From the NCBI GenBank assembly GCA_036245805.1, contig BTRK01000004.1, positions 46,502,690 through 46,566,689 of the forward strand: DNA of 64,000 bases, in the 5' to 3' direction. This DNA is from Pristionchus mayeri. Lineage: Eukaryota > Nematoda > Chromadorea > Rhabditida > Neodiplogasteridae. Shown here piece after piece: positions 1 to 11,095 of this stretch (positions are counted from its first letter, which is position 1; every line of letters begins with the position of its first letter). Both the position numbers and the translations under genes were made by a program. The notes under the pieces are model-generated. The model searched no databases. It saw nothing but the letters and a program-made list of their open reading frames with translations, and was not told the origin of the DNA.

Positions 1-340
1 TGAATCGGCAAAAAATCCAGGGCTCGATCAAGAGGAGAATCCGCTCTTCTGATGCTTCTAAATGATGAAAAATGGCATTGGCAAGAGGTGGTCAGTCCTC
101 GATTTTCGATATGTCCATTTAGAAGCCATGGGGAAAGTAAAGTACAGTAATAAGAGGCATATCGCTCTGTTGAATCGGCAAAAAATCTGGGGCTCGATCA
201 AGAGGAGATTCCGCTCGACTGCAGCTACTAAGTGATGAAAAATGGCATTGGCAAGAGGTGGTCAGTCCTCGATTTTCGATATGTCCATTTAGAAGCCTTG
301 GGGAAATTAAAGTACGGTAATAATAGGCGTATCGCACTGT
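1..340. repeat. 170-bp satellite, two units
   Basis: Two head-to-tail units of exactly 170 bp start at 1 and 171 with TGAATCGGCAAAAAATC. They are about 95% identical by eye. The array resumes at 1430, beyond a reverse-transcriptase fragment that appears to have landed at a unit boundary. No coding content is seen. Confidence 0.9.
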
Positions 341-1429
341 TCAATTCAATTCAATTCAATTGTTTATCCGCCAGGGTAAGTATATAGGAAATGTGCAGAG
401 AGTCTTCGATATCTTGCGGTGAATTTGGTTGTATAGCAGACAAGGGATACCACAAATCAAACGCCCCCAGGGTCGCTAGCGGCGCTGATTCGAGGGAGGG
501 GAGAGATAGGTCTTGAATTTATTTTAAAATGGTGGACTGGGGCTTGGGTGGGGGCAGCAGGTAGGGTTAAAGTCGCAAGAGCGATTCGGAAGTAAAGGAT
601 ATTGCGGGTAATGAGAGAAGGTAACATCGGAAAAGTTTAGGTGAGCTTGTTACGATTTCATTGGAGAGCACGTTCCATCTATCGATAGACCTCGTCACAA
701 AACTCGAGTGAGACTTAGGAGTAGTGAAAGGCAAAGAAAGACGCAACGCGTGAGCTCTACGAAGATTACGAGTGAGTGGCGAGATTTTATAAAGAGAGGA
801 GTGATCGCAAGAGTAGAAGCCATGAATAGACTTATGAAGAAAGAGGAGATCAGAAATTAAACGCCTTTGCTCAACGCCTTCGCCTTTGTTTGTAAAGAAA
901 GAAGGGAAATTCTTTGAGGGTAGGATGTGTACGGAATATTACAACGGGCAAAAATACGACGCGTAAAGTTACGTTGAACGCTTTCTATCGAATTTGCAAG
1001 AGCAACCGCAGTTGGAGACCATACAACTGAGCAGTATTCGAGTAATGGTCGGATGAAAGTCACAAATGCGCGGCTATACAAGCAATGATCAGAGGAGTAG
1101 AAGCATTTGAACATAATGTTTACTTGGGCTCTTGCTTTTGAGATAATTTTGGTGATATGATCATTAAACTTTAGCGAATTGATGACTGGAGGAAATGGGA
1201 GTGAAGAGGAGCTTTTGCATAGATCTTAAGATCATCTGCATAAATACCGTATTTAACTTCAGAAGGAAGTCTTTTAGCCAGGTCATTAACAAATAGAATG
1301 AATAAAAGAGGTCCAATGCAAGATCCTTGAGGCACTCCTGAGGTGATAATTGTGGGAGAAGACATAATATTTTCGATAATTACGCATTGAGATCTATTCG
1401 AAAGATAATTTGCGATCCATGAAAAAAGT
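341..1429 (-). mobile_element. 5'-truncated LINE fragment (RT C-terminal part)
   Basis: Read on the minus strand, 1440-1173 encodes a reverse-transcriptase segment with a SGVPQGSCIGPLLFILFVND motif and the catalytic box YADDLK. After a stop, a frame change and a loss of roughly 70 residues relative to the plus-strand LINE at 2.1-3.9 kb, the C-terminal region continues (1165-860: KIISKARAQVN, then RPLLEYCSVVWSP). The 3' end on the minus strand is a short (AATTG)n run at 341-361, not poly(A), as in CR1/jockey-type non-LTR elements. It is 5'-truncated at 1430 and inserted between satellite units. It cannot make an active enzyme. Confidence 0.85.
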
Positions 1430-2109
1430 TGAATCGGCAAAAAATCCGGGGCTCGATCAAGAGGAGATTCCGCTCTACTGCAGCTACTAAGTGATGAAAA
1501 ATGGCATTGGGAAGAGGTGGTCAGTCCTCGATTTTCGATATGTCCATTTACAAGCCTTGGGGAAATTAAAGTACGGTAATAAGAGGCATATCGATCTGTT
1601 GAATCGGCAAAAAATCTGGGGCTCGATCAAGAGGAGATTCCGCTCTACTGCAGCTACTAAGTGATGAAAAATGGCATTGGCAAGAGGTGGTCAGTCCCCG
1701 ATTTTCGATATGTCCATTTAGAAGCCTTCGGGAAAGTAAAGTACGGTAATAAGAGGCATATCGCTCTGTTGAATCGGCAAAAAATCCGGGGCTCGATCAA
1801 GAGGAGATTGCGCTCTGCTGCAGCTACTAAGTGATGAAAAATGGCATTGGCAAGATTTGGTCAGTCCTCGATTTTCGATATGTCCATTTAGAAGCCTTGG
1901 GGAAAGTAAAGTACGGTAATAAGAGGCATATCGCTCTGTTGAATCGGCAAAAAATCTGGGGCTCGATCAAGAGGAGATTCCGCACGACTGCAGCTACTAA
2001 GTGATGAAGAATGGCATTGGCAAGAGGTGGCCAATCGCCGATTTTCGATATGTTCGTTTAGAAGCCTAGGGAAAAGTAAAGTACTGTAATAAGGGGAAAA
2101 GTTAAGTAC
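1430..2109. repeat. 170-bp satellite, four units
   Basis: Units start at 1430, 1600, 1770 and 1940 with an exact 170-bp period and the same consensus as 1-340. The last unit decays after about 2090 into an AAGTACTGTAA-type repeat. It is the right-hand part of the array split by the LINE fragment. Confidence 0.9.
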
Positions 2110-2129
2110 TGTAACAAAGTACTTAAGTT

Positions 2130-3861
2130 ATTTGTGCACTTAGTAAGCTTGCTCCCAAAGTGAATGTAACTCCCGACAATATTCCTAGTATCGTTCTTTC
2201 GAGGTGTAAATTGTCTGTTATATCTCCTCTACTTACTATTTTCAACAAATCTCTGCTAACCTCCCAGGTCCCATCTCTGGCGCCAAGCCTTAGTTAAACC
2301 CATTCCCAAAAAATCTAGTAACTCCATCATAGATTTTCGTCCTATTTCGCTGACTTCATCTGTTTGTAAAGTTTTTGAGAAGATAGTTATAAGCAAAATC
2401 ACAACTTTTCTTGACCAGAATAATTTATTTGATCCACATCAAACTGGTTTTAGAAATTGTAGATCAACTTCCACTAATCTTGCTGAGACTTATTCACATT
2501 ATCTTCGCATCTCCAGGAATGGAACTCCTTTTGACACAATTTATATAGATTTCCGAAAAGCTTTTGATTCTATTGATCATAGATTATTGCTGCACAAATT
2601 GTCGGAATTAGGCCTCTCTGATCGCATTGTATCCTGGTTCCACGCATATCTTTCCGGTCGTACGCAATCTGTTTTTATTGGCACCTCTTTTTCCCCTCCG
2701 TCCCCGATCATATCCGGCGTGCCACAGGGATCTTGTCTCGGGCCTCTCCTCTTTATCTTATTCATCAATGATATTTGCACGCAATTTCCTAACTCTATTT
2801 ATTATTCAGTATATGCAGATGACCTTAAGTTGTTCGCTGAAGCCCCTTTGTTCTCAGATGATTTGCAATCCGCTCTAAATATTGTTGCTAACTGGTCCTC
2901 TCAATGGAATCTTGGCATTTCCGAAACCAAATGTCACATTGTCCACTATGGCCGACATAACCCCCATAGACAATTCACGATTAATGGTATTATTTTAAAC
3001 GAACCTAGCAATGACCCCAGTAAATGTATCATTAAGGATCTTGGAGTGCATTTCTCCCCCTCACTTTCTTTCTCGTCCCATATTACTAAGATTATTTCTA
3101 AAGCCCGCGCCAAATCTAATCTCATTTTTAAATCCTTTCGTAGCAACTCCATTGAGTTATATATATATTTCATTGAGTTATATATATATATATATTTTTT
3201 TTTATATATTTCAAATCGTATAATACTTTCATCCTCCCAAATCTAGAATATTGCTCCATTATATGGAATCCTGTAAATAGTGTGTCTTTGACTAAAGAGC
3301 TTGAAAGAGTTCAACGCGATTTTACCCGTGTATGTACGCTGTTCCCTCCCCTCTGTATCATATAAGCATCGGCTTAATGAGCTTAATCTAATGACTTTAG
3401 AACAACGTAGATTCATAATTGATATATTGTTTCTTCATTCCATTGTCCACAACCAATATTCTCTTGATATTTCTTCCCTGCTTACTCGCGCGCCTCTCAC
3501 TCGACCTCTCAGAAATGCTCATCCCCTTCGTATATCACTACCTTTTATACCGCATAATTCTAATTCTACTCTTGTATCTAGAACTTTGTCGATTTGGAAT
3601 GCACTTCCCATAGAATGTGTTAGTTCTTCGCAGAATGTTTTTTCTAGTTACATCCGTTCACAACCCCACACTTTTTACCCCCCCATCTATTATTGCCAAA
3701 TGGCTTGATCTCTGATCCCTTCCCCTCCCCATACCCTTGCTGCCTAGCAACCTTCAACCGATTCGATCCAATCGACGGACATCCGTTTATTCTAAACCCT
3801 CTCGTTATTTTTTTTTGTAATCTCACCTAACGGAATAAATGAATGAATGAATGAATGAATG
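2130..3861 (+). mobile_element. LINE (CR1/jockey-like), 5'-truncated, RT domain mostly intact
   Basis: The plus strand encodes RT blocks in order: VKPIPKK, FRPISLTSSVCKVFEKIV, TGFRNCRST, IDFRKAFDSIDHRLLLHKL, SGVPQGSCLGPLLFILFIND and YADDLK (about 2816), then the thumb and C-terminal region LEYCSIIWNP. An expanded (TA)n/(T)n tract at 3155-3215 breaks the frame between the RT and the C-terminal region. No endonuclease domain is present, so the copy is 5'-truncated. The 3' terminus is AATAA followed by (ATGA)n at 3832-3861, a microsatellite tail typical of CR1-type elements. It abuts an oppositely oriented LINE at 3861. Confidence 0.88.
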
Positions 3862-4757
3862 AAAGGGCATCTCTCTCATCGAAAAATATGGAATCTACTG
3901 ATTTTTTGTGGGTCAAGGACTGAGCATAGAAGGAGAGGGTTTCACATAAGGAAGATGTGGTGCTTCTACATTTACGGAACCCAGCTTGGCGCGTATCAAG
4001 AAGAGAATGCGCATCTAAATAGGATACTAATTCATTAATAAGAATTTTTTCAAATATTTTATAAGCAGTAATTGTAAGGGAGATGGGGCGATGATTTGAG
4101 ATGCCTGCATTTCCTGCTTTTTTAGGGATGGGTTTGACATGAGCAACTTTCCACTGAGAGGGAGCTAAAGCAGAAGTTAGGGAAATGTTAAAAATTATAG
4201 AGAGGGGATTCGCAATAGAGAATTTACACTTGGTATAGACTAAATTGGGAATATTGTCAGGAGAACCATTGATTTTTGGGACTAGTTGGGAAATGGCGTT
4301 TAGAATATCACTAATCGGTATGAAAGGGAGATCGAAAGAAGAGTTAGGACAAGAAGGTATAGGAAGACGCGAGTGCAAAGGAGGCGTTTGAACCTTTGAG
4401 AAGAATTTAGAGAATGCTGTTGCTTTATCCTTATTTGTTAGGAGAACGTTCCCGTTACTGTCAATAATACCAGGGAGGGAGGATGTGTTTACTTTAAAGC
4501 GGGATTTACAGAACTGGAAAAAGTGGTTTGGGTTTTTTGAATTGACTGCGTTACTTTCTCGTTTTAGCTCGAAACTTTTTAGGGCATTATCAAACCTCGC
4601 TCTTAGCGAATGTGTAGTATCGCAGTTAGGGGCAACCTGATGTAATTTATGCAGCCTGTCATGCAGCTGGCTAAGATATTTTGGATAACCAGAGGAAGGT
4701 TTGCCACGCTTAATGGGAACAAAAATATCTAAGAGGGAGTTTAAAAATTCACTGAAG
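3862..4757 (-). mobile_element. LINE fragment (pre-RT linker and RT N-terminal part)
   Basis: On the minus strand the frame runs from 4757 through a linker (FELKRESNAVNSKNPNHFF, FSKFFSK) into RT blocks (HVKPIPKKAG, NHRPISLTITAYKIFEKIL, RQAGFRKCRST). It breaks at the DFxxAFD box (here FFDERDAL) where the plus-strand LINE tail begins. The missing C-terminal half resembles what remains at 341-1430, with a gap of about 25 residues, so both could come from one element split by later insertions. At 4758-4759 a mariner is inserted at TA. Confidence 0.8.
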
Positions 4758-4759
4758 TA

Positions 4760-5729
4760 TTGGGGTGTCCGGAAAGTTCGTATAATTTTTTGTTTTTATT
4801 TTTTATTCAATGCTTTACAATTCTCAGTGGCCAATGTACGCCCCCTTCTTTCTCACTACCTCCCTCCAGCGATTGGGCAGGGTCTCGATTCCTCTCTTCC
4901 AGAATGCGGGTTTCTTCGAGACCGCCCAATTCACGAAAGCCCTCACAACTTCATCTCGATTCGTGAACTTCTTTCCTTTGCAGAAGTCAGAGAGAGAGCG
5001 GAAGCAGTGGTAGTCGCATGGGCAGAGATCCGAGGAATACGGTGGATGGGGAATCCTCTCGATCTTCAGCTCGTCCATTTTCTTCTGGGTCATCTTCGCT
5101 CGATGTGGGCGAGCATTGTCCATCAGAAGAAGAATTTTGCCCTGGTTCAGGAGTCTGGGAGGGACTCTGATCGCGACATCTTCCAGTTGTTCAGAGAAGA
5201 GGTCGGCATTGATGCTGGTGCCAGGGGCGAGGATCTCCCACTAGATGGGACCGAGCACTGAGAAGAAGAAGCAGAGGAGTTCCTTCTTTCCGTGCTCTTC
5301 CTTCTTCGGGACGGGCGTGGGCTTCTCATCTGAATCCACCCATTGCAATCTCCTCACAGGGTTATCGTACGTGATCCACTTCTCATCTGTAGCGATGATG
5401 GAATTGACCCATCGAAGATTGGATCTACGATGGAGAAATTCACGACAGACTTGAACACGATTTTTCAGCTCTTCGGGGGAGAGGTCATGGGGAATCACTT
5501 GTGGGAGTTTCGGCTTCTTCCCAGATCGATGGAGGATATCGGACACCGTTGATCTGGGAGTACCAGTATCCTTCTTCAACTCACGCACACTGGCCATGGG
5601 CTTGCGCTTCAGTGTGCGGAGAACGAGAGGCTGATCGAGGGAGGGAGGGCGTCCAGAGCTTGGTTGATCATCGAGACCAAACTCCCCTTTCTTGAAGCGG
5701 GAGAACCACTTATAGCAGAAGGGTATGGA
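4760..5729 (-). mobile_element. mariner copy 1, truncated at transposase N-terminus
   Basis: It starts at TA with the terminal repeat TTGGGGTGTCCGGAAAGTTC and reads as transposase on the minus strand. The catalytic triad regions ATDEKW, LMDNARPH and PCDYHCF are present (D,D34D spacing). There is an in-frame TAG in SVLGPI*WEIL (5240-5242), shared with copy 6. The element ends abruptly at 5729, so the first third of the transposase and the other terminal repeat are missing. It is an inactive remnant. Confidence 0.93.
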
Positions 5730-6374
5730 TCGAAATTCATTTAAAAAATCGTACTCGTTTCAGGACCCCCTCTTTAAGTAATTTCTGAACACAGATTCGG
5801 ATTCTCCATACTCATATTAGTCTAGAAAAAATATTGTCGCGAATCGGTAGGGGTTAGAATAGGTCTCACCAGGCTAAAGTATGTGCCCAAGACAAAAAAT
5901 CGAAAATTGCACTTTTTCAATTTTTGTGTTAAAATCGCTCAGATTCATTTATATTTTCATGTTTTGGTCAGTTACCATCTCAAATACGATCAAATTGTTG
6001 ATTCGTCCATGATTACTGCCCAACAAATCGAGTGTTTGTGAATGCGATTATTGACATGATCGTTGAGAGTCAACGCGATGGCTCTCAATAGATCACCTAT
6101 TTCTCTACCCTATCCATTTATTCTTCACTTTCTATGTTGTTTTCAACTCGGAATCCTGCCAAAATTGCTCAGTGCCTCTGAATAACAACAATGATCACAC
6201 TCCGGAAAGTGTCCAGATATTATTGCTTCCGCTTGTTAGTGGGCAGGAAAGTCTCCACATTCCACTATCTTCTGATGCATTTATCGAATGAGTACAAATC
6301 GTATTTGAGAATATTTTCATTCATGACAATAGACTGAAAGAGCTAGCAACTATTCAAAATCAATCATACCAACG
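5730..6374. other. no gene recognised
   Basis: AT-rich sequence between the truncated mariner and the 3' end of the minus-strand gene at 6375. I see no coding frame with family features, no tandem repeat and no terminal inverted repeats. Part of it is presumably 3' flanking DNA of that gene. Confidence 0.5.
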
Positions 6375-9300
6375 TTATAGTCCGAAAAAAACTGGATTGA
6401 AAATATCGGTAAAATGTGTATCCAATTCCATGATAATAAAATCATGCATGTCATGTTCTGTTACAAACACATTCTCCTTCCCGACATCCACTTCCTCGTA
6501 GAAAACTCCCTCTTCCTCATCATCTCCCATCTCATCAGATTCCGAAAGTCCTCTCGTTTGGCGAGCTTTCGGTTTCTGCTTCGACTTCTGGAGCAGGGTG
6601 TTGAGTAGATTCTTGATTTGTTCCCTGGTGAGCCTGTCTTCGGGTGCAGTCGAAGAATCCGCTCTCATGTTGTTCCACGCCTCGTCCTCTCTCAGCTTGA
6701 GATGTTTCTTCAGTCTTTCGTTGAAGAGATCGGTGATGAGCTTCTTCGCCTTCTCTGGTAGCCTGCCGTCCTTCTTCCCTACTCGGAGAGCCCATCCCTC
6801 CGGCAATGGGGGTTCGTATCCAGAGCGAATCTTGTTGATAGCTTCATTGAGAGGAGAGAGAGTCAGATCGTGCTGCATATCCTCCAGTGCTCTTTTGAAG
6901 AGGCCTAATGTTTTGTCGAAGATGTCACAGATGAAGATGAAGATGTTTTGCCCTGTCTGGACGTATTTTATGTCTCCCTCCATCGATGTGCCGCAGCAGA
7001 TTGCTGTAGCGTATAAACGAGGAGCCGCACACACTACAGTAGTACAGACTCTCTCGATGGGCAGCAGCGGGATTGTGGAAAAGGGGTCGTCCAGTGGCCT
7101 CCTCATCGTCCTCGTCGTTCGGTTCGAGGCGATGATGGGGTTGAGGTTCAGGAGGGGAAAACCAGAATTGAGTTGGAGTGCCCTCGGACAGACTCTTCCA
7201 ATCACTGGCATTCACTTCTTTGCAGGCCAACTTCCCTCCTTGTCTGATTACAGTGTAGATCGCCTTGCCCTCCTTGAGTTTCGGCAACTTCACTCCTTGT
7301 CCAATCCGGTAATATCGCCATGCAGTAGGAAAAGAGTCGACGAACTTGAAGTGTCCAAACTGAGAGATTTTTGGTATCTTCGTGGGGGAATTCTCAATGT
7401 GCTCCACGTTGAGAATGTAGGCCGAAACACCTTGAAGTTGTTTCTCTTCAATAATGGCATCCAGCATCTGCTCCACATTCGACACATCGTTCTCCTTATT
7501 GATAAAATTCCTCATTTTTCGCTTGACTAGCGCCGCCACTCGATCGCTCGAACTTTTCCCCGTCTGGGCCTCACTAAAAGACCAGGAGAGCACATCGACC
7601 TTGTTGACAGCAGCGAGAAGAGGCATGGATGCGATGGTTTGCGAGGAATGGTACGTCGCCGCGTTGTCCGACCTTAATACAATTATTGAGAAATATGGTT
7701 GAAAATACTCTCCCAATATTTAAAAATTTCGAGATGTGAGCAGTATTGACAATTTTTAAGGAACTATATTAACCTGAGGTGGACAGCGGTGATACCCATC
7801 GTGTGCAGTTGCGAGAGAGTATGATTCAGCAGTGCGACCACGATTGTAGAATTCTGAATGAAATTAATATGGAGGGAATATAATGCTCTTCTACCTGTTC
7901 CTGTTCATCCAGGAGGTGGATAAGAGAATGTTGCACTAGCTTGCCAGTGCAGTTGCATAGACTGTGTGTTATATGCCAACTATAATTCATCAATAGAGAT
8001 AATAAACAATTGATTTGCTCACGATTTTCCGTTTTTTCCAAACCACATCTTTTGGCTTTCTTTGAAGAAAGCTGGTAGCCATTTTTGGACGTAATCCGCT
8101 GTTAGAAAGCCTGAATGTGATTACTCAATAAACGAATGTGAGACGAGCAAACATTGATTTTCCTCCAAACTGCCAATGATTCTCTCTCTTTCCAGAGAGG
8201 TGAAAACGCTCCGTGCATGGTGAGCTTTCAGCTCGTACAGCTTCTTCACGTTGTATCCGTACTCAACGATGAACTCGGCCAGCTTCTGCTTCTTCGCTCC
8301 CGTCGCTTCATCCTTGATCTCCACCAGAGTCTTGTTGACCTTCCTGGAATAAGCAGATTCAATAGATGCAGTGATGTTCTGCTACTCACTCGATGATCTC
8401 ATCCACTCCCTTGCAGTCAGCACATCTCTTCTGGTGGGAATGACTGTGAGGAGCGATTAGGAATGTATTTGAAGTATCACTTAATCCCCAAGTTAAGCAG
8501 TGATCTGAGTAGTAACTCTGCATCTTCGCATGAAGTCTAAACGAAATTAAATAAAATTATTCATTAGTCAAACAATACTTGAAATTGCTGTTCAAATACT
8601 CCATTATTTGACGGAACGACGTCTTGAATCCATTCACCTCTCCGTGATCGAGCAAATTCATCGTCTCCAGCTCGGAAAGCATTCGATCGATGTCGAGAAT
8701 TGCCTAAAACATTGGTCTTATTCAAAGAACTAAGATATCAACTCGCAGAGCTCGCAGAGGACTCGAAATAGTCTATGCAACTTTTGGCGTGGCTCTTCAT
8801 TGCAGGAAGGCGAGAGAATATGCGGTATGTTGTAGAATTTGAAAGGATCAAATCAGATCTTCCACTGTCTCGCATGTACCTGAATAAATTCATAGGCAGG
8901 CTAAGAAAAAAACTTGCTCACTTCTCATAAAGCCTTATAGTCTCGTAAGTCCCAGTCCGCATGATCATATTCGGAAGCTCCACGTTCTCTCCGTGGGAGT
9001 CCTTAGTTCTTCTGGATCCCCAAGGTAGGCCGACCAAGATAAATGGGCTTAGAATACAACTGTTTAAATATTTATTTCTAAATTTACCTGGCAATGAAGG
9101 AGACGAAAAAATTCAGTTTAGTGGGGTTATAGCGCTCCTTGCTGTTGTTAGGTGGAGTGTAGGATGCACTATCGATCGCACGCTTCTTTGCGATGTTCCA
9201 GATTCTCTCCGAGAGCCCTTCCACGTACTCCGCCATAAGTCTGACAAAGAGTTGGTAACGATTTTTCGAGGGGGTATTTTTAGCAATAGAGTTGTGAGAG

Positions 9301-10569
9301 AGTGCGAAGAATGAATAGGTCACGTAATCGTTTCTCGTCGAGATTTTGATATTCTAACCTGTATGGTATATCCCTTGCATAAAGGGAAAGAAGTTGAACC
9401 CTCTCTTGAGCATTCCTCGCTAAACGGAAGTTCTCGGCGGCCGTTGTTAGCAGATCGTGGATGAGCTTCGAGTCTTCGATGGTTGGTTGTCTGCCCACGG
9501 TGGCGGCCTTGATCGCAGCCCGAAGCAGGTCTTGCTCCTCCTCCGTCTCCGCCAGCATCTCGATGATCAGATTGCCAAGAACCTTGGCTGCATGGAGACG
9601 ATAGCGCTTTCCACGCACGCCCAACTCGGAGTATTTCTTCCTGCACTCGACTCTCCTCACTCCAGCAACTGTAATTATGGCAATTATGATTCTAATAATT
9701 TAATGAAAGACAAGCACTTAACAATCAACAAATAAACAACGAACAAACCTCTAGCGAGATCGTAGAACATTTTCCTCGTAGGATGGACAGATACCCGGGG
9801 CTTGCGCTCTTGATGGACGAATGGCGGGTCCGTTAGATCCGTTGCGCATTGGCCTTCACCGACCGTCTCTGCCTCGCCTCCGTCATCGACCGACATACTG
9901 CGCAATGAATCGTAGTCGTCATGGCAGAGGGCTGAAAGCATATCTAACGAAGCTTATAACCTAAAGTGATGTATACATTTCTAATGCAATCATATTGTAA
10001 GTAATAGTTTATTTTTTAAAAAGTTTTTCATTGTAACAATTTTAAATATTACTAGCAATTCAATGAAGTTGCAATTACTGCTCCTGTAAAAAGAAAATGG
10101 CAAAAAATAACTCACGCGTCCCTGGGTGAAGAAGGTATCCATCGGATTCAAGGATCGCTTTGGACTGGTCGTAGGTAAGCCATCCCCAAGGAGGGAGAGC
10201 ATTTCGGTGATGATTCGGTCGAGGAAAACCGCATCTAACGTCACCACGCTTCGAATGAATGAAGTGTTTGAAGTCAGGCAGCTCATACTGCCTCGACAGC
10301 TCTCGAAGATGGTTGTTGCAAATCAGCTTCCCGCGTTTGACCCAAGGAACTAGATCTGACCCAAGGAACTGGGTTACGGTAGTCCGTTGGGTACTGTACA
10401 ATCGATCGTTCACGACACCAGACCGATTGTGCACGTCACCAGGACATTTTAAAAATAAAGTTAGTTCGCGATAGTCAGGGTTACGGTAGTGGGATACGGT
10501 ATCTGGTGGTACTGTACTATCGATTGGGTACGGTACTTTGATTTTTAAATTAGGGTACGGTATTTTCAA
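6375..10569 (-). CDS. intron-rich transposase-like C2H2 zinc-finger protein
   Basis: I assign this to a large, functionally uncharacterised family of invertebrate C2H2 proteins that I know from cnidarian and other genomes; no role is established. Likely exons: about 10116-10450, 9749-9931, 9359-9668, 9088-9320, 8922-9047, 8743-8879, 8579-8703, 8390-8536, 8134-8343, 8023-8098, 7895-7979, 7774-7853, 6963-7672 and 6375-6904. Family landmarks in order: YTPPNNSKERYNPTKLNFFV, DSHGENVELPNMI, SDHCLTWGLSD, CADCKG, MWFGKNGKSWHIT, SDNAATYH, SEAQTGKSSSDRVAALVKRK, a C2H2 finger (CSVC...HIDGGRH) and LPEGWALRVGKKDGRLPEKA. SDNA with GKxxxDR recalls an RNase H-fold transposase core (inference). A 58-base GT-AG intron (6905-6962) restores the frame after the finger. 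Most junctions keep phase; those near 8134/8098 and 8743/8703 I could not reconcile. The N-terminus is uncertain. It is either a domesticated gene or a mobile copy. Confidence 0.75.
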
Positions 10570-10680
10570 TTTTTGAAAAAAAACAGTTCGCAGTAATCAG
10601 GGTTACGGTAGCTATATACAGTATCAGGAAGAACTGTACTATTGATTGGTACAATACTTAATCTTGACCTACCCATGACC
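10340..10680. repeat. GGTTACGGTA-rich degenerate repeat
   Basis: Several copies of GGTTACGGTA and GGTACTGTAC(T) alternate with CGATCG/CGATTG words. The same GGGTTACGGTAGAGTG word occurs in the 127-bp repeats at 11.1-12.3 kb, suggesting a related element. It overlaps the uncertain 5' end of the minus-strand gene, so translation upstream of about 10450 is probably not real coding sequence. Confidence 0.6.
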
Positions 10681-10700
10681 TACTATCGATTTTTTGACAA

Positions 10701-10776
10701 TGACCCGGGGTTCATAGTAGGACGGGGGGTGGGCAAGATTCGTGCCCACCCCCGTCCTTCCATGAACCGGGGGTCA
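10701..10776. repeat. GC-rich hairpin
   Basis: A near-perfect inverted repeat with about 35-bp arms: TGACCCGGGGTTCAT...GTGGGCA on the left and TGCCCAC...ATGAACCGGGGGTCA on the right, with only a few bases of loop. A further CCCACCCC...GTGGG motif follows to 10820. It is much more GC-rich than its surroundings. No function is assigned. Confidence 0.8.
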
Positions 10777-11095
10777 TGGATGTTTTGCCCACCCCCCTGC
10801 CGACGCCGCCGGCGTGGGCAGCTATGATCCAAGCCCTCAACGCATAAATGAAACAAAATTAAATAATTTTGCAAATAGGACAGGGTATGCCGGAAACGAA
10901 AATTTGAAAATCGTGCAAAACTTTTGTTCCAACCTGATACAATACATACATTGTACAAGATACATTAACGTTTTAGTAGTATGTGCACAAAACAAAATAA
11001 TTTAAATTACTAAAAATACGCACAACTATGCGGAATTTATTCGATGGGGATAACATTATTGGATTATTCGACCATTGATGATAAGTCCATTGCTG

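Noticed and set aside
6925..6980. Frameshift in the transposase-like gene after the zinc finger
   Set aside because: A 58-base GT-AG intron (6905-6962) joins the two frames and gives the family-like sequence HKIRLFKRALEDM, so no lesion is needed.
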